Shown here: piece after piece, positions 47,657 through 56,034 of the stretch
Layout: each line of letters starts with the position of its first letter
How positions within the stretch are numbered: the first letter of the stretch is position 1
Notes under the pieces: generated by a model
What the model was told of the DNA's origin: nothing
The model's database searches: none
Seen by the model: the letters and a program-made list of their open reading frames with translations, nothing else
Assembly (NCBI GenBank): GCA_965230515.1
Contig: OZ246007.1
Coordinates: 2,480,001-2,544,000, forward strand
Length of the DNA: 64,000 nucleotides
From: JAJFKB01 sp965230515
Lineage (GTDB): Bacteria; Pseudomonadota; Gammaproteobacteria; Pseudomonadales; IMCC2047
Reading direction: 5' to 3'
Program-made: the position numbers and the translations under genes

Positions 47657-50376
47657 GCCTCACCTCCCAAACGATGTATCGATACCCGTACCAGATCCGC
47701 TCCTGACCCCGTGGAGTCGGTCAGATCCAGTGACATCGGGATCACCGTGTTCAAACTCGGGTATTTCAGATCCTTGGCAAAGGGGGTCTTCCAGTAATCA
47801 AACTGCCCCGGTATACAGACCGTGTCCGGGCGTATGCCCTGCACCAGTTCCGCCCGACCCTGGGTCGAGCCGACAATCGAACGCACCTCAATGCGCTCGC
47901 CCTGGCCAATCCCCAGCTGTTGGGCCGTTTGGGTGTTGATGATGATCGAGCCGTGACCGCGCACGTTATTGCCCACATCATCCATCATCTGGATGCTGGC
48001 GTTATTACCGGCCGCGTACTGGGCGCTCTTGGTGGTGACCCCCCACAGCGGGTATTGCTCCGGGTCACCGCCCATGTTCTTCAGTGCATCGCGATAGCGG
48101 GCCTGCACATCATCCCACTGGGGCAGTGCTTCATACTCTTCCAGCTGGTCATCCCACCAGTGGACATCCTGTTCATGCAGACGACGCTTGAGTTCTTCAC
48201 CCACCCGCTTCAGACGCTCCTGATAGGGCAGTTCAAAGCGTAACCCCTTGCTCTTCAGTGTCGGGTACAGGTACCAGTCTTCACGCGCGTAGGGCACCAT
48301 GTAATGGCCCTGCTCTTTGAACCACTCCAGGTCACGCACCTCTTTGCCTTCGGAGTAGCTGCTGCTGGCCGCTTTACAGGCCGCATCCCAGACTTCCTCA
48401 ACGCTGTGCTCCCGGCTCGGGTCCAGTGAGTAATCAAACCCTTCGCCCTTGAGCGGCATACCGCCGGCTCCCCGGTTAATGGCGTTATAATACTTCTCCT
48501 GCAGACCGGTACGCTTGGCCAGCTGCGTGGCAATCCAGGTCATGTCCCGTGCCTCGCCCTGCGGTTCCACCGCCGGCTGACGCAACATCACCCCTTCGTG
48601 CTCCCAGATCTGTTCCACAAACTTGGTGCCGCCGGCATGGATCAGCTGCAGGCTTTCCAGGTCCGTGGCATCGGGCAGTAATATATCCGCCATGTGGTTA
48701 CTTTCATCGGCGGTATAGGCAAAGGCCACGGTAAAGGGCATCTTGGCCATGATATCGACCATCTGCTTGCTGTCCCAGAAACTGATCGCCGGATTACTGC
48801 GGTATAAAAACCACACTTCCGGGAACGTGGAGCGCATCCAGTCCGAGGGGGCATCGTTCAGAAACATCCAGGCCAGCTGGGTCGGCCCCAGCGCCTGACT
48901 CCAGGCACCGCTGTTCACGATCGGTACCAGCGCCTTGTGGGCATTACGTCCGGTAGGACTGGATTCCCAGCCCTCCTTGTCGGTGGCATTCATGGCGCTG
49001 ACCATAAAGCCGTCCTCACCGGGCTGGACACTGCCCAGACGATTACCAAAGGGACGGTTCAGGCGTACCGTGGTACCAATGGTACCGCCCGGCACTTCCA
49101 GGGCACCCACTAATACCGCCAATACGGTACGGGCCCATACGCAGTGGTAAGCACCCCAGCCGTTGTTCACGGTTTTACCCAGCACCACCGAGACGGGGCG
49201 GAATGGCAGGGTTTCACCATCAACTTCAATCGTTTCACCGACACAGGCATGATCCAGATACTCATTGGCAATGCGCACCATGGTCTCGGCTGGCACATCA
49301 CACAAGGCTTCGGCCCATTCGGGGGTGTAGGGTGCCATGCTCTCGACCATCATCGAGAATGCGGTGGTGCCTTTGACATCGGTGTATTCGTAACGGTCCT
49401 CATCCGGTCCGTGTTCTACCGCGCTGGCCACCGTAAAGGTGCCCTCCAGTGCCGGAACCACACCGGGGGTATTGTGCGGCACCGCGCAGCCCTTCGCTTC
49501 ATCCCAGACCAGCGGCTCACCGTTTTCCACATCACGCAGGTAGTAGCCTTCCGGCCCTACCAGATAGGGGGAGGAGGTACTGTCACGCAGATAGGGGATA
49601 TCCAGACGGTCACGTGATTGCTGATGCAACATCACGTGGATCAGCCCAAACATAAAGGCCAGGTCGGTCTTGGGCTTGATCGGTACCCATTCCGATGACG
49701 CGCCGCCGGTAATGGACAGATGCGGTTCTACCTGAACCCGCTTCACACCCCGTGCCCGGGCATCGGCATGACGGCGGGCCGCCGCCGGACCACCGGAAGA
49801 CTCGGCATTAAAACCAAAGGAAAGGATATAACGGGTGTTCGGGGTATCGGAACAGACGGTAAAGGCCCGATGCCAGTATTCGCCATACAAATGCTCGGAG
49901 TGCACACACTTCACACCCTGACCCGAGCCAAAACTGAAATCGATCGGCCCCCAGGAGGCCAGAAAGGCCGGCAGGGTGCCCATGTAGGCTGAGGGTGTGC
50001 CGCCATGACCAAAGGTGGCCGCAAAACGGGGCAGACCACGATCGTCGGTCAGGCCCTTATCACGCACCGCCAGCAGCTTCTCACTGATCAGGTCAAAGGC
50101 TTCATCCCAGCTGATCGGCTCAAAGCCCGGATCCTGATCACGACCCTTCACCGGATTGGTGCGCTTCATCGGGGTGGTAATGCGGTGCGGGTTGTAGGTC
50201 TTTTGCACCAGGCCCAGTGCCTTCACACACACTCGACCATTGCCCGGATGCGCCTCTTCAAGATCAAAGTTCGGCACCACCTCACAGGCCACACCATCCT
50301 CCACCTTGATCTTCATCGGGTCCGGGCCCGCTACACAGTTATAGCAATAACTCGGTACGTATCGCGTTTCTGTCAT
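47653..50376 (-). CDS. Molybdopterin-dependent oxidoreductase catalytic subunit (PadB-like)
   Basis: 907-residue bis-MGD enzyme of the DMSO reductase family. ATG 50376 has AGGTGG ahead; GTG 50385 is possible. There is no twin-arginine signal, so the enzyme is cytoplasmic despite its membrane partner, which suits a CoA-thioester substrate. N-terminal cysteines: C11, C14, C31 and C50; the usual C-x2-C-x3-C pattern has Pro at position 18, so the FeS site is atypical. The MGD-binding blocks (N-T-R-Y-I-L-S-F-G-F-N, H-M-A-D-I-L-L-P-D-A-T-D-L-E, Q-Y-P-L-W-G-V-T-T) are present. With PadC- and PadD-like partners, phenylacetyl-CoA:acceptor oxidoreductase is the best guess. High G+C suggests transfer. 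Confidence 0.7.
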   Translation of the reverse strand: MTETRYVPSYCYNCVAGPDPMKIKVEDGVACEVVPNFDLEEAHPGNGRVCVKALGLVQKTYNPHRITTPMKRTNPVKGRDQDPGFEPISWDEAFDLISEKLLAVRDKGLTDDRGLPRFAATFGHGGTPSAYMGTLPAFLASWGPIDFSFGSGQGVKCVHSEHLYGEYWHRAFTVCSDTPNTRYILSFGFNAESSGGPAAARRHADARARGVKRVQVEPHLSITGGASSEWVPIKPKTDLAFMFGLIHVMLHQQSRDRLDIPYLRDSTSSPYLVGPEGYYLRDVENGEPLVWDEAKGCAVPHNTPGVVPALEGTFTVASAVEHGPDEDRYEYTDVKGTTAFSMMVESMAPYTPEWAEALCDVPAETMVRIANEYLDHACVGETIEVDGETLPFRPVSVVLGKTVNNGWGAYHCVWARTVLAVLVGALEVPGGTIGTTVRLNRPFGNRLGSVQPGEDGFMVSAMNATDKEGWESSPTGRNAHKALVPIVNSGAWSQALGPTQLAWMFLNDAPSDWMRSTFPEVWFLYRSNPAISFWDSKQMVDIMAKMPFTVAFAYTADESNHMADILLPDATDLESLQLIHAGGTKFVEQIWEHEGVMLRQPAVEPQGEARDMTWIATQLAKRTGLQEKYYNAINRGAGGMPLKGEGFDYSLDPSREHSVEEVWDAACKAASSSYSEGKEVRDLEWFKEQGHYMVPYAREDWYLYPTLKSKGLRFELPYQERLKRVGEELKRRLHEQDVHWWDDQLEEYEALPQWDDVQARYRDALKNMGGDPEQYPLWGVTTKSAQYAAGNNASIQMMDDVGNNVRGHGSIIINTQTAQQLGIGQGERIEVRSIVGSTQGRAELVQGIRPDTVCIPGQFDYWKTPFAKDLKYPSLNTVIPMSLDLTDSTGSGADLVRVSIHRLGGEA

Positions 50377-50597
50377 CTGTTCCACCTGCCAAATATGGCG
50401 TTTCTGTTAACTGACGAAAGTTACTTGGCGACTGGATATCTCCAGCAGTTAAGCAATCTTCCCGCAGATTTGGGTTATGGGCATAGTTTGGTAGTTAATT
50501 AAAGTCTCACAATCCGTCTGAAAACGGCGCTTTGGTTTTTTTGTTGTGTGCCTGTTAACCAGTTTTGCCAGATTAACAAAATACCGCTTATCCAGAT

Positions 50598-50611
50598 TTG
50601 ATTTAAGTCAC
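50598..50611. promoter_or_regulatory. Anr/Fnr-like box in the gap before the Pad-like operon
   Basis: TTGAT-TTAA-GTCAC, nine of ten conserved positions of TTGAT-N4-GTCAA. About 220 bp from the Pad-like start and 195 bp from the divergent PHA-system gene, so which gene it serves is open. Confidence 0.5.
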
Positions 50612-50616
50612 TATAT

Positions 50617-50708
50617 GATACCAAAAAAATACAATAAGTAAATTAAGTGTATCATAAAAAGTGATGTTTTCCATTTAACCATTTTAAAATGAGCAATGAT
50701 TGGTATCA
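50617..50708. repeat. TGATACC-type inverted half-sites
   Basis: TGATACCA (50617-50624), GTATCAT (50649-50655) and TGGTATCA (50701-50708). The outer pair are exact reverse complements; the first and second form a 7-bp inverted repeat ATGATAC/GTATCAT. The same ATGATACCA word occurs at 36410-36418 before rnfA. Confidence 0.45.
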
Positions 50709-50806
50709 GAATTTGATTTCGGGATGTCTGTGGTGCGCAGATTTAGGTAACATGTGAGTGCACAAATCGGGAACAGGTTTATTTATCGGGTAATACAGGG
50801 TAGCGC

Positions 50807-51085
50807 ATGGCGAATATAGTAATACAGCGAAAGCTCAATATGGAGCAGGAGCAGATTCAGCAGCTTGCTGAACGGGTGGGGGAAAAGCTCGAGCGGCAGT
50901 ATGGTGTGCAGTTTAACTGGTCTGGCCATGATGCCCGCATTCAGGGGCCCGGCATAAATGGCACTTGTCAGGTATGTGATGGCAGCATTGCTCTTGATTT
51001 GAAGCTGGGGTTGTTACTTTCTCCCTTTAAAGAAAAGGTGGAAAAAGAGATCGACAGCTACCTGACACGTGTTCAGGAGCCGTAG
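50807..51085 (+). CDS. Polyhydroxyalkanoic-acid-system protein (PHA_gran_rgn family)
   Basis: 92-residue protein matching the small PHA-associated family found near phaC and hslVU. It begins M-A-N-I-V-I-Q-R-K-L-N-M-E-Q-E-Q-I; the middle L-E-R-Q-Y-G-V-Q-F-N-W-S-G and the block G-I-N-G-T-C-Q-V are recognisable. The C-terminal half has L-L-L-S-P-F-K-E-K-V-E-K-E-I. Function unknown; proposed role in PHA granule handling. No other pha gene is in the window. It faces hslU with a shared hairpin between the stops. Confidence 0.82.
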   Translation: MANIVIQRKLNMEQEQIQQLAERVGEKLERQYGVQFNWSGHDARIQGPGINGTCQVCDGSIALDLKLGLLLSPFKEKVEKEIDSYLTRVQEP

Positions 51086-51101
51086 TCGCATCAGAGTGGA
51101 A

Positions 51102-51126
51102 GGCATCCTGTGTGTGACAGGATGCC
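51102..51126. terminator. Hairpin between convergent PHA-system gene and hslU
   Basis: GGCATCCTGT (51102-51111), GTGTG loop, ACAGGATGCC (51117-51126), a perfect 10-bp stem located between two converging stop codons. No T-run, so possibly Rho-assisted or bidirectional. Confidence 0.65.
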
Positions 51127-51139
51127 GGAGAAGCAGGAG

Positions 51140-52483
51140 TCAGAGAATGTACCTGGACAGGTCTTCGTCCTCGACCAGTTCTCCAAGATGTTCGTTGACA
51201 TAAGCGGTATCGACAGACACTTTTGCTGCCGGGTCGCCTTCGCTCCAGTCGGAAGCAGCAAAAGAGGCGGGTTCGAGCAGTCTTTCCATCACAGTATGCA
51301 GTCTTCGTGCACCAATGTTTTCGGTTTGTTCGTTAACCTGCCACGCAATTTCAGCAATCCGTTTGATACCCTCTTCATCGAAGTTGATTTCCGCACCTTC
51401 TGTGCCCAGTAATGCCTGATATTGTTTGGTCAGGCTGGCATCCGGTTCGGTAAGAATACGCTCAAAATCGTTGGGTGAAAGCGCATTGAGTTCAACGCGA
51501 ATCGGCAGTCGGCCCTGGAGTTCGGGAATAAGGTCAGAAGGCTTGGCCAGGTGAAATGCACCCGACGCAATAAACAGAATATGGTCCGTTTTGATCATGC
51601 CAAACTTGGTGCTGATGGTACAGCCTTCGATTAAGGGTAACAGGTCTCGTTGTACGCCTTCTCTTGACACATCTGCGCCACTGGCATTCGCGCGCTTGGT
51701 GACCTTGTCGATCTCATCAAGGAAGACGATACCGTTCTGTTCGACTGCTTCGATCGCGCGACTCTTTAAATCTTCCTCATTAATCAGCTTCGAAGCTTCT
51801 TCATCGCATAACTGGTTGTAGGCATCCTTGATCTTGAGTTTCTTTGATTTTTTCCGGTCACCGGACATATTGGAAAACATACTTTGCAGCTGGTTGGACA
51901 TCTCTTCCATGCCGGGTGGCGCCATGATTTCAATGCCCACCGGGACCGCGCTGAGTTCTATCTCAATCTCCTTGTCATCCAGCTTTCCCTCTCTTAGTTT
52001 TTTGCGAAAAACCTGGCGGGTTGAAGAGCTTTCGGCAGCGTTCTGGCTGTCTGGCTGCTCTCCTCGGGGTGGCGGCAACAGTGCATCCAGAATGCGTTCT
52101 TCAGCGGCATCCTCAGCCCGATGTTTAACCTTGGCCATCTCCTGTTCGCGGACCATTTTGACGGCCATGTCGACAAGATCACGTACAATCGATTCGACAT
52201 CACGCCCAACATAACCCACTTCGGTAAATTTGGTTGCCTCTATTTTGATAAAGGGCGCGTTAGCCAGCTTGGCCAGACGCCTTGCAATCTCTGTTTTACC
52301 AACACCGGTGGGGCCAATCATCAGAATATTTTTGGGTGTGATTTCGTTGCGCAACTCTTCGTCGAGTTGCATTCTTCGCCACCGGTTTCTCAGTGCTATA
52401 GCAACGGCGCGTTTGGCATCGGACTGGCCAATAATGTGTTTGTCCAGCTCATGGACGATCTCTCTTGGAGTCATGTTTGACAT
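51140..52483 (-). CDS. hslU: ATP-dependent protease ATPase subunit HslU
   Basis: AAA+ unfoldase that feeds HslV. Walker A G-P-T-G-V-G-K-T-E; Walker B I-V-F-L-D-E-I-D-K; sensor and I-domain insertion with the acidic Gly/Met-rich block. C-terminal tail E-D-L-S-R-Y-I-L docks into HslV. 447 residues. Downstream of hslV by 29 bp. Confidence 0.97.
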   Translation of the reverse strand: MSNMTPREIVHELDKHIIGQSDAKRAVAIALRNRWRRMQLDEELRNEITPKNILMIGPTGVGKTEIARRLAKLANAPFIKIEATKFTEVGYVGRDVESIVRDLVDMAVKMVREQEMAKVKHRAEDAAEERILDALLPPPRGEQPDSQNAAESSSTRQVFRKKLREGKLDDKEIEIELSAVPVGIEIMAPPGMEEMSNQLQSMFSNMSGDRKKSKKLKIKDAYNQLCDEEASKLINEEDLKSRAIEAVEQNGIVFLDEIDKVTKRANASGADVSREGVQRDLLPLIEGCTISTKFGMIKTDHILFIASGAFHLAKPSDLIPELQGRLPIRVELNALSPNDFERILTEPDASLTKQYQALLGTEGAEINFDEEGIKRIAEIAWQVNEQTENIGARRLHTVMERLLEPASFAASDWSEGDPAAKVSVDTAYVNEHLGELVEDEDLSRYIL

Positions 52484-52512
52484 AATTTCTAACTCTATGG
52501 GCTGTGCCGGAT

Positions 52513-53043
52513 CTAGCTAACGGATTCCAGCTCTTCGATGGTGCGATTGTGGTTGGTGTAGACGCAAATGTCGGCAGCGATTTCCAAACTCTTTTCGACA
52601 ATGGTTCGGGCATCCAATTCAGTGTTTTCAACAAGTGCCCTGGCGGCCGATTGCGCAAAGGGGCCTCCTGATCCGATTGCGATCAATCCCTGTTCGGGTT
52701 CAATTACATCGCCGTTGCCGGAGATGATCAACGAGTGCTTTTTGTCGGCCACGGCGAGCAAAGCCTCCAGCTTTTGCAGCATACGGTCTGTTCGCCAATC
52801 CTTTGCCAGCTCTACGGCTGCGCGCATCAGGTGGCCCTGATGTTTTTCCAGTTGTGCTTCGAAACGCTCGAACAGGGTAAACGCATCGGCTGTTGCGCCG
52901 GCGAATCCGGCGATTACCTGGTCACGATAGAGCCGACGTACTTTGCGCGCATTGCCCTTCATTACCGTGTTGCCCAGAGATACCTGTCCATCTCCGCCGA
53001 GTACGACCTGGTTATCTTTGCGAACCGATACAATGGTTGTCAT
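52513..53043 (-). CDS. hslV: ATP-dependent protease proteolytic subunit HslV
   Basis: Threonine protease of the HslUV complex. After removal of the initiator Met, Thr1 of T-T-I-V-S-V-R-K is the nucleophile; the G-D-G-Q-V-S-L-G and A-G-A-T-A-D-A-F-T-L-F-E blocks are standard. 176 residues. Confidence 0.97.
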   Translation of the reverse strand: MTTIVSVRKDNQVVLGGDGQVSLGNTVMKGNARKVRRLYRDQVIAGFAGATADAFTLFERFEAQLEKHQGHLMRAAVELAKDWRTDRMLQKLEALLAVADKKHSLIISGNGDVIEPEQGLIAIGSGGPFAQSAARALVENTELDARTIVEKSLEIAADICVYTNHNRTIEELESVS

Positions 53044-53114
53044 AGGGGTGCCTTATCAATCAGATGCTTGGTTAAGAGTCTAGGAATATGGAGGTGAAGC
53101 GGGTAATTTCAAGA

Positions 53115-53708
53115 TCAGCGGTTATTTTTCCCGGGATTTATTTTGATCAGCATGGATTCTGTATTGGCGTCCGCCAGTATATCCTGCGCGTGATTCAGCT
53201 TGGAGCGCGACTCGAAAGGCCCCAATAATAATCGATGCCAGGTGCTGCCATCCTTCGCGCTTACCTGCTGAACACGGGGCTCCAGGCCACGCATAATAAG
53301 CTTTGCCCGCAACCTGTCAGCATCCTTGGGGTTCCTGAATGAGCCAGCTTGTAATAGATAAGCCTTTTCAGTAGATGTCTGTTTTAGGGTGGATGAGTAC
53401 TCTTCCACTTTTGGCGCGATCACTTCACTGTCCGGGAGCAGCGTATAAAAATCGTAACTCTCTTCTGATGCCTTGGTTTGTTGCTTCGCTTGCTTTTGCT
53501 TCTGTTGGTGAACAGTAGCTTGTTGTTCCGGTTTTCCTGGTGGAGATTCGGCTTCAGGTTTCAGTATGGTCAGGTAATAGAGAAAGCCGGCAAGACCGGT
53601 TACTGTGATCAGCGTGATAATTATCAATCCTGTTGGAACCTTTGACGGTTCTTTTTGTGCTATCTGGCGCTTGTGTTGGGCGGCTCTTTTTACAAAGTCC
53701 TGAGGCAT
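53115..53708 (-). CDS. SPOR-domain (FtsN-like) membrane protein
   Basis: 197-residue bitopic protein. Short cytoplasmic N-terminus rich in basic residues (K-R-A-A-Q-H-K-R-Q-I), one membrane helix (I-I-I-T-L-I-T-V-T-G-L-A-G-F-L-Y-Y-L), a Gln/Lys-rich periplasmic linker and a C-terminal SPOR domain (Y-L-L-Q-A-G-S-F-R-N-P-K-D-A-D-R-L, then W-H-R-L-L-L-G-P-F-E) that binds denuded septal glycan. It may act in cell division like FtsN. In Pseudomonas the gene stands at the same place beside hslV, normally followed by argS before priA; argS is not here. Confidence 0.88.
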   Translation of the reverse strand: MPQDFVKRAAQHKRQIAQKEPSKVPTGLIIITLITVTGLAGFLYYLTILKPEAESPPGKPEQQATVHQQKQKQAKQQTKASEESYDFYTLLPDSEVIAPKVEEYSSTLKQTSTEKAYLLQAGSFRNPKDADRLRAKLIMRGLEPRVQQVSAKDGSTWHRLLLGPFESRSKLNHAQDILADANTESMLIKINPGKNNR

Positions 53709-53808
53709 AGATAAATTCAGTTAACCGGGTTATGAGATATCGTTGTTTGGCTCGTGTGGCTAGGTGAGGCTATTGTAGTGGTAATTAACGATTGCGTTAA
53801 CCGTTATC

Positions 53809-56034
53809 TTAAAAACAATCCAACGGATCAACGTCAATTGACCAGCGTACCTTGCGAGTTGACTTGAGTTTCTCTATTTCCAGGCACAGCTTTGTCAAAG
53901 GTTCATGCAGTGTCTTGCGATCATTTGCCTGAAGTAACAGTTGCGAACGAAAACGGCCTGCCCGTTTATGCATGGTTGCCGGAATAGGCCCGTAAACCTC
54001 TATGCTGCTTGATTTTGTAGCTGTCAGAGCCTTGAAAATACCCTTGACCTGTTCAAGGAATTCCATGGGGTGATGTGCCTGTACCGATTCAGCACGAAAC
54101 AACACCGTGTGGCAGAAGGGTGGGAGCTGGGCAAGCCTGCGTTCCTCCAGCAATGCACGCGAATAACTGGAATAGCCCTCCTTAATCAGTTGGTTTAACA
54201 AGGGGTGTTCCGGTTGATGCGTTTGAATCAGTACTTCCCCCGGCTGTTCTTCACGACCTGCTCGGCCAGATACCTGAGTAATCAGTTGGCCCATTCTCTC
54301 CAAACCTCTGAAGTCTGAGCTGAATAAGCCATAGTCAGCTTCGAGAATAGCAACCAAAGTGACCTTGGGAAAATGGTGGCCTTTAGCCAGCATCTGCGTA
54401 CCTACCATAACGCACGGCTCACCAGAATTAATTTGGGCGAGCATGGTTTTCATGGCATATTTACTGCTGGTGGAGTCCCGGTCAATTCGCAGGACCGGTA
54501 CATTAGGAAAGAGCTGGCCTATGGCCTGCTCACTACATTCAGTTCCTACGCCCAGTGTTTTCAATTCGTCCCCCGTGCATTCAGGGCAATGCCTGGGAAC
54601 CGAGCGCTGCACGCCACAATGGTGGCAGCGCAGTTGAGTGGGGTTCGAATGCAGCGTAAGTCGGGTGTCACACCGCGAGCATTGTGCGATCCAGCTGCAC
54701 TGGTGGCACATTAATACCGGTGCAAACCCCCGCTGATTAATAAAGATCAGAACCTGGTTGCCCTCGTCGAGTTGCTCTGAAACCGCTTCGATAACCGGTT
54801 GTGACAATCCGCCCTGTAGGGGGCGGCTGCGAATATCGATCAGTTTAAGTGCTGGTGGAACCGCGTTACCGGCCCGTGAGCTGAGCGATAGATGCCGGTA
54901 TCGCTTGGTGAAGCAGTTGTGCAGGCTTTCCAGTGACGGCGTTGCGGATCCCAAAATTATGGGTATATCCGTTTGGTGTGCTCGAGTTATACCCAGATCA
55001 CGGGCGCTATAGTGCATGCCGTCTTGTTGTTTAAAGGAAAGGTCGTGTTCCTCGTCAATGATGATTACACCGAGGTCTTTGATGGGAGTGAACACAGAAG
55101 AGCGGGTGCCAATAACTATAAATCCTGATTCTTGCGCCGCAGCCATCCAGTCATGCATTCGATCGTTGTCCGAGCGCCCTGAATGCAAAAGCGCAATCGG
55201 GGCATTAAAACGTTGTTTAAAGCGATTGACGGTCTGTGGAGTGAGTCCTATCTCCGGGACCAGAACCAGAGCGGACTTCTGGTCCTGCAGTACCCGCTCA
55301 ATAACCTGAAGGTAGATTTCGGTTTTACCACTTCCGGTCACTCCCTCCAGCAGAAAACAGCAGAAGCGATTAATGGTCTTTCCAATTGCATCGACCGCGT
55401 GCTGTTGTTCAGGATTGAGGGTCAGTGGAGCTTCTGCCAGTATATGAGTTCCTTTCTTGGGGTGTGCCTGATGAATAATTGATTTGCTTTCTAGCAGCCC
55501 TTTATCAAGGAGGCTTTTTAACGGAGCTCCCAGCAGGCCAAGAGTTCTTAGCGCATGTTGACTGGCACCATCCGCATGTTCTGCCGCAATTTTTACAATT
55601 TCACGTTGTCTGGGTGCACGCTTTAGCTGCTCTGCGGAAAGGGCTTTGCCGCTGTCTGTTAAACGGTAATATAGCTCCTTCCTTCTGAGGTCCAAGTGAC
55701 CTTTGCGCAAAGCGGTCGGTATCGCTGTGGAAAAAGCTTCGCCAACTGGATGGTGATAGTAACGGGCACTCCATAGATAGAGCTTGATCATGCTTTCCGG
55801 AATGACCGGTTCTTTATCAATGAATTGCTTGATTCGTTTTAATCGGTTGACAGGCAGGCTCGACTGATGGTTGGTTGAAATAATAAACCCGATTAGCGTG
55901 CGGCTGCCAAAAGGTACAGACACTCTCATTCCTGGCATTGGCTCGACATCGAAATTCCCGTTCGGAGGCAGATATTCAAACAGACGCCTGAGTGGAGTAG
56001 GGAGTGCGATTTTTAAAACCGGGCATTCGGGCAC
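53809..56034 (-). CDS. priA: Primosomal replication restart helicase PriA
   Basis: 3'-5' helicase that reloads the replisome at stalled forks. N-terminal 3'-binding domain begins V-P-E-C-P-V-L-K-I-A-L-P-T-P-L; I take GTG 56034 as start, although a TTG at 56076 is in frame. Walker A G-V-T-G-S-G-K-T-E, D-E-E-H box, and the eight-cysteine zinc region starting C-H-Q-C-S-W-I-A-Q-C-S-R-C. About 741 residues, normal. Confidence 0.96.
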   Translation of the reverse strand: MPECPVLKIALPTPLRRLFEYLPPNGNFDVEPMPGMRVSVPFGSRTLIGFIISTNHQSSLPVNRLKRIKQFIDKEPVIPESMIKLYLWSARYYHHPVGEAFSTAIPTALRKGHLDLRRKELYYRLTDSGKALSAEQLKRAPRQREIVKIAAEHADGASQHALRTLGLLGAPLKSLLDKGLLESKSIIHQAHPKKGTHILAEAPLTLNPEQQHAVDAIGKTINRFCCFLLEGVTGSGKTEIYLQVIERVLQDQKSALVLVPEIGLTPQTVNRFKQRFNAPIALLHSGRSDNDRMHDWMAAAQESGFIVIGTRSSVFTPIKDLGVIIIDEEHDLSFKQQDGMHYSARDLGITRAHQTDIPIILGSATPSLESLHNCFTKRYRHLSLSSRAGNAVPPALKLIDIRSRPLQGGLSQPVIEAVSEQLDEGNQVLIFINQRGFAPVLMCHQCSWIAQCSRCDTRLTLHSNPTQLRCHHCGVQRSVPRHCPECTGDELKTLGVGTECSEQAIGQLFPNVPVLRIDRDSTSSKYAMKTMLAQINSGEPCVMVGTQMLAKGHHFPKVTLVAILEADYGLFSSDFRGLERMGQLITQVSGRAGREEQPGEVLIQTHQPEHPLLNQLIKEGYSSYSRALLEERRLAQLPPFCHTVLFRAESVQAHHPMEFLEQVKGIFKALTATKSSSIEVYGPIPATMHKRAGRFRSQLLLQANDRKTLHEPLTKLCLEIEKLKSTRKVRWSIDVDPLDCF

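Larger units (their letters stand above)
50377..50806. other. A/T-rich regulatory gap before the molybdoenzyme operon
   Basis: Divergent gap of 430 bp between the Pad-like operon (minus) and the PHA-system gene (plus). No gene seen. Strongly A/T-rich from 50520 to 50720, in contrast to the G+C-rich operon. It holds an Anr-like box (50598-50611) and TGATACC-type inverted repeats (50617-50708), listed separately. Confidence 0.65.

Noticed and set aside
47060..50502. Several long open frames on the plus strand opposite the Pad-like operon (for example 47060-47797 and 49144-49617)
   Set aside because: They mirror high-G+C genes on the other strand, lack recognisable domains and have no ribosome binding sites; typical antisense shadows of G+C-rich coding DNA.
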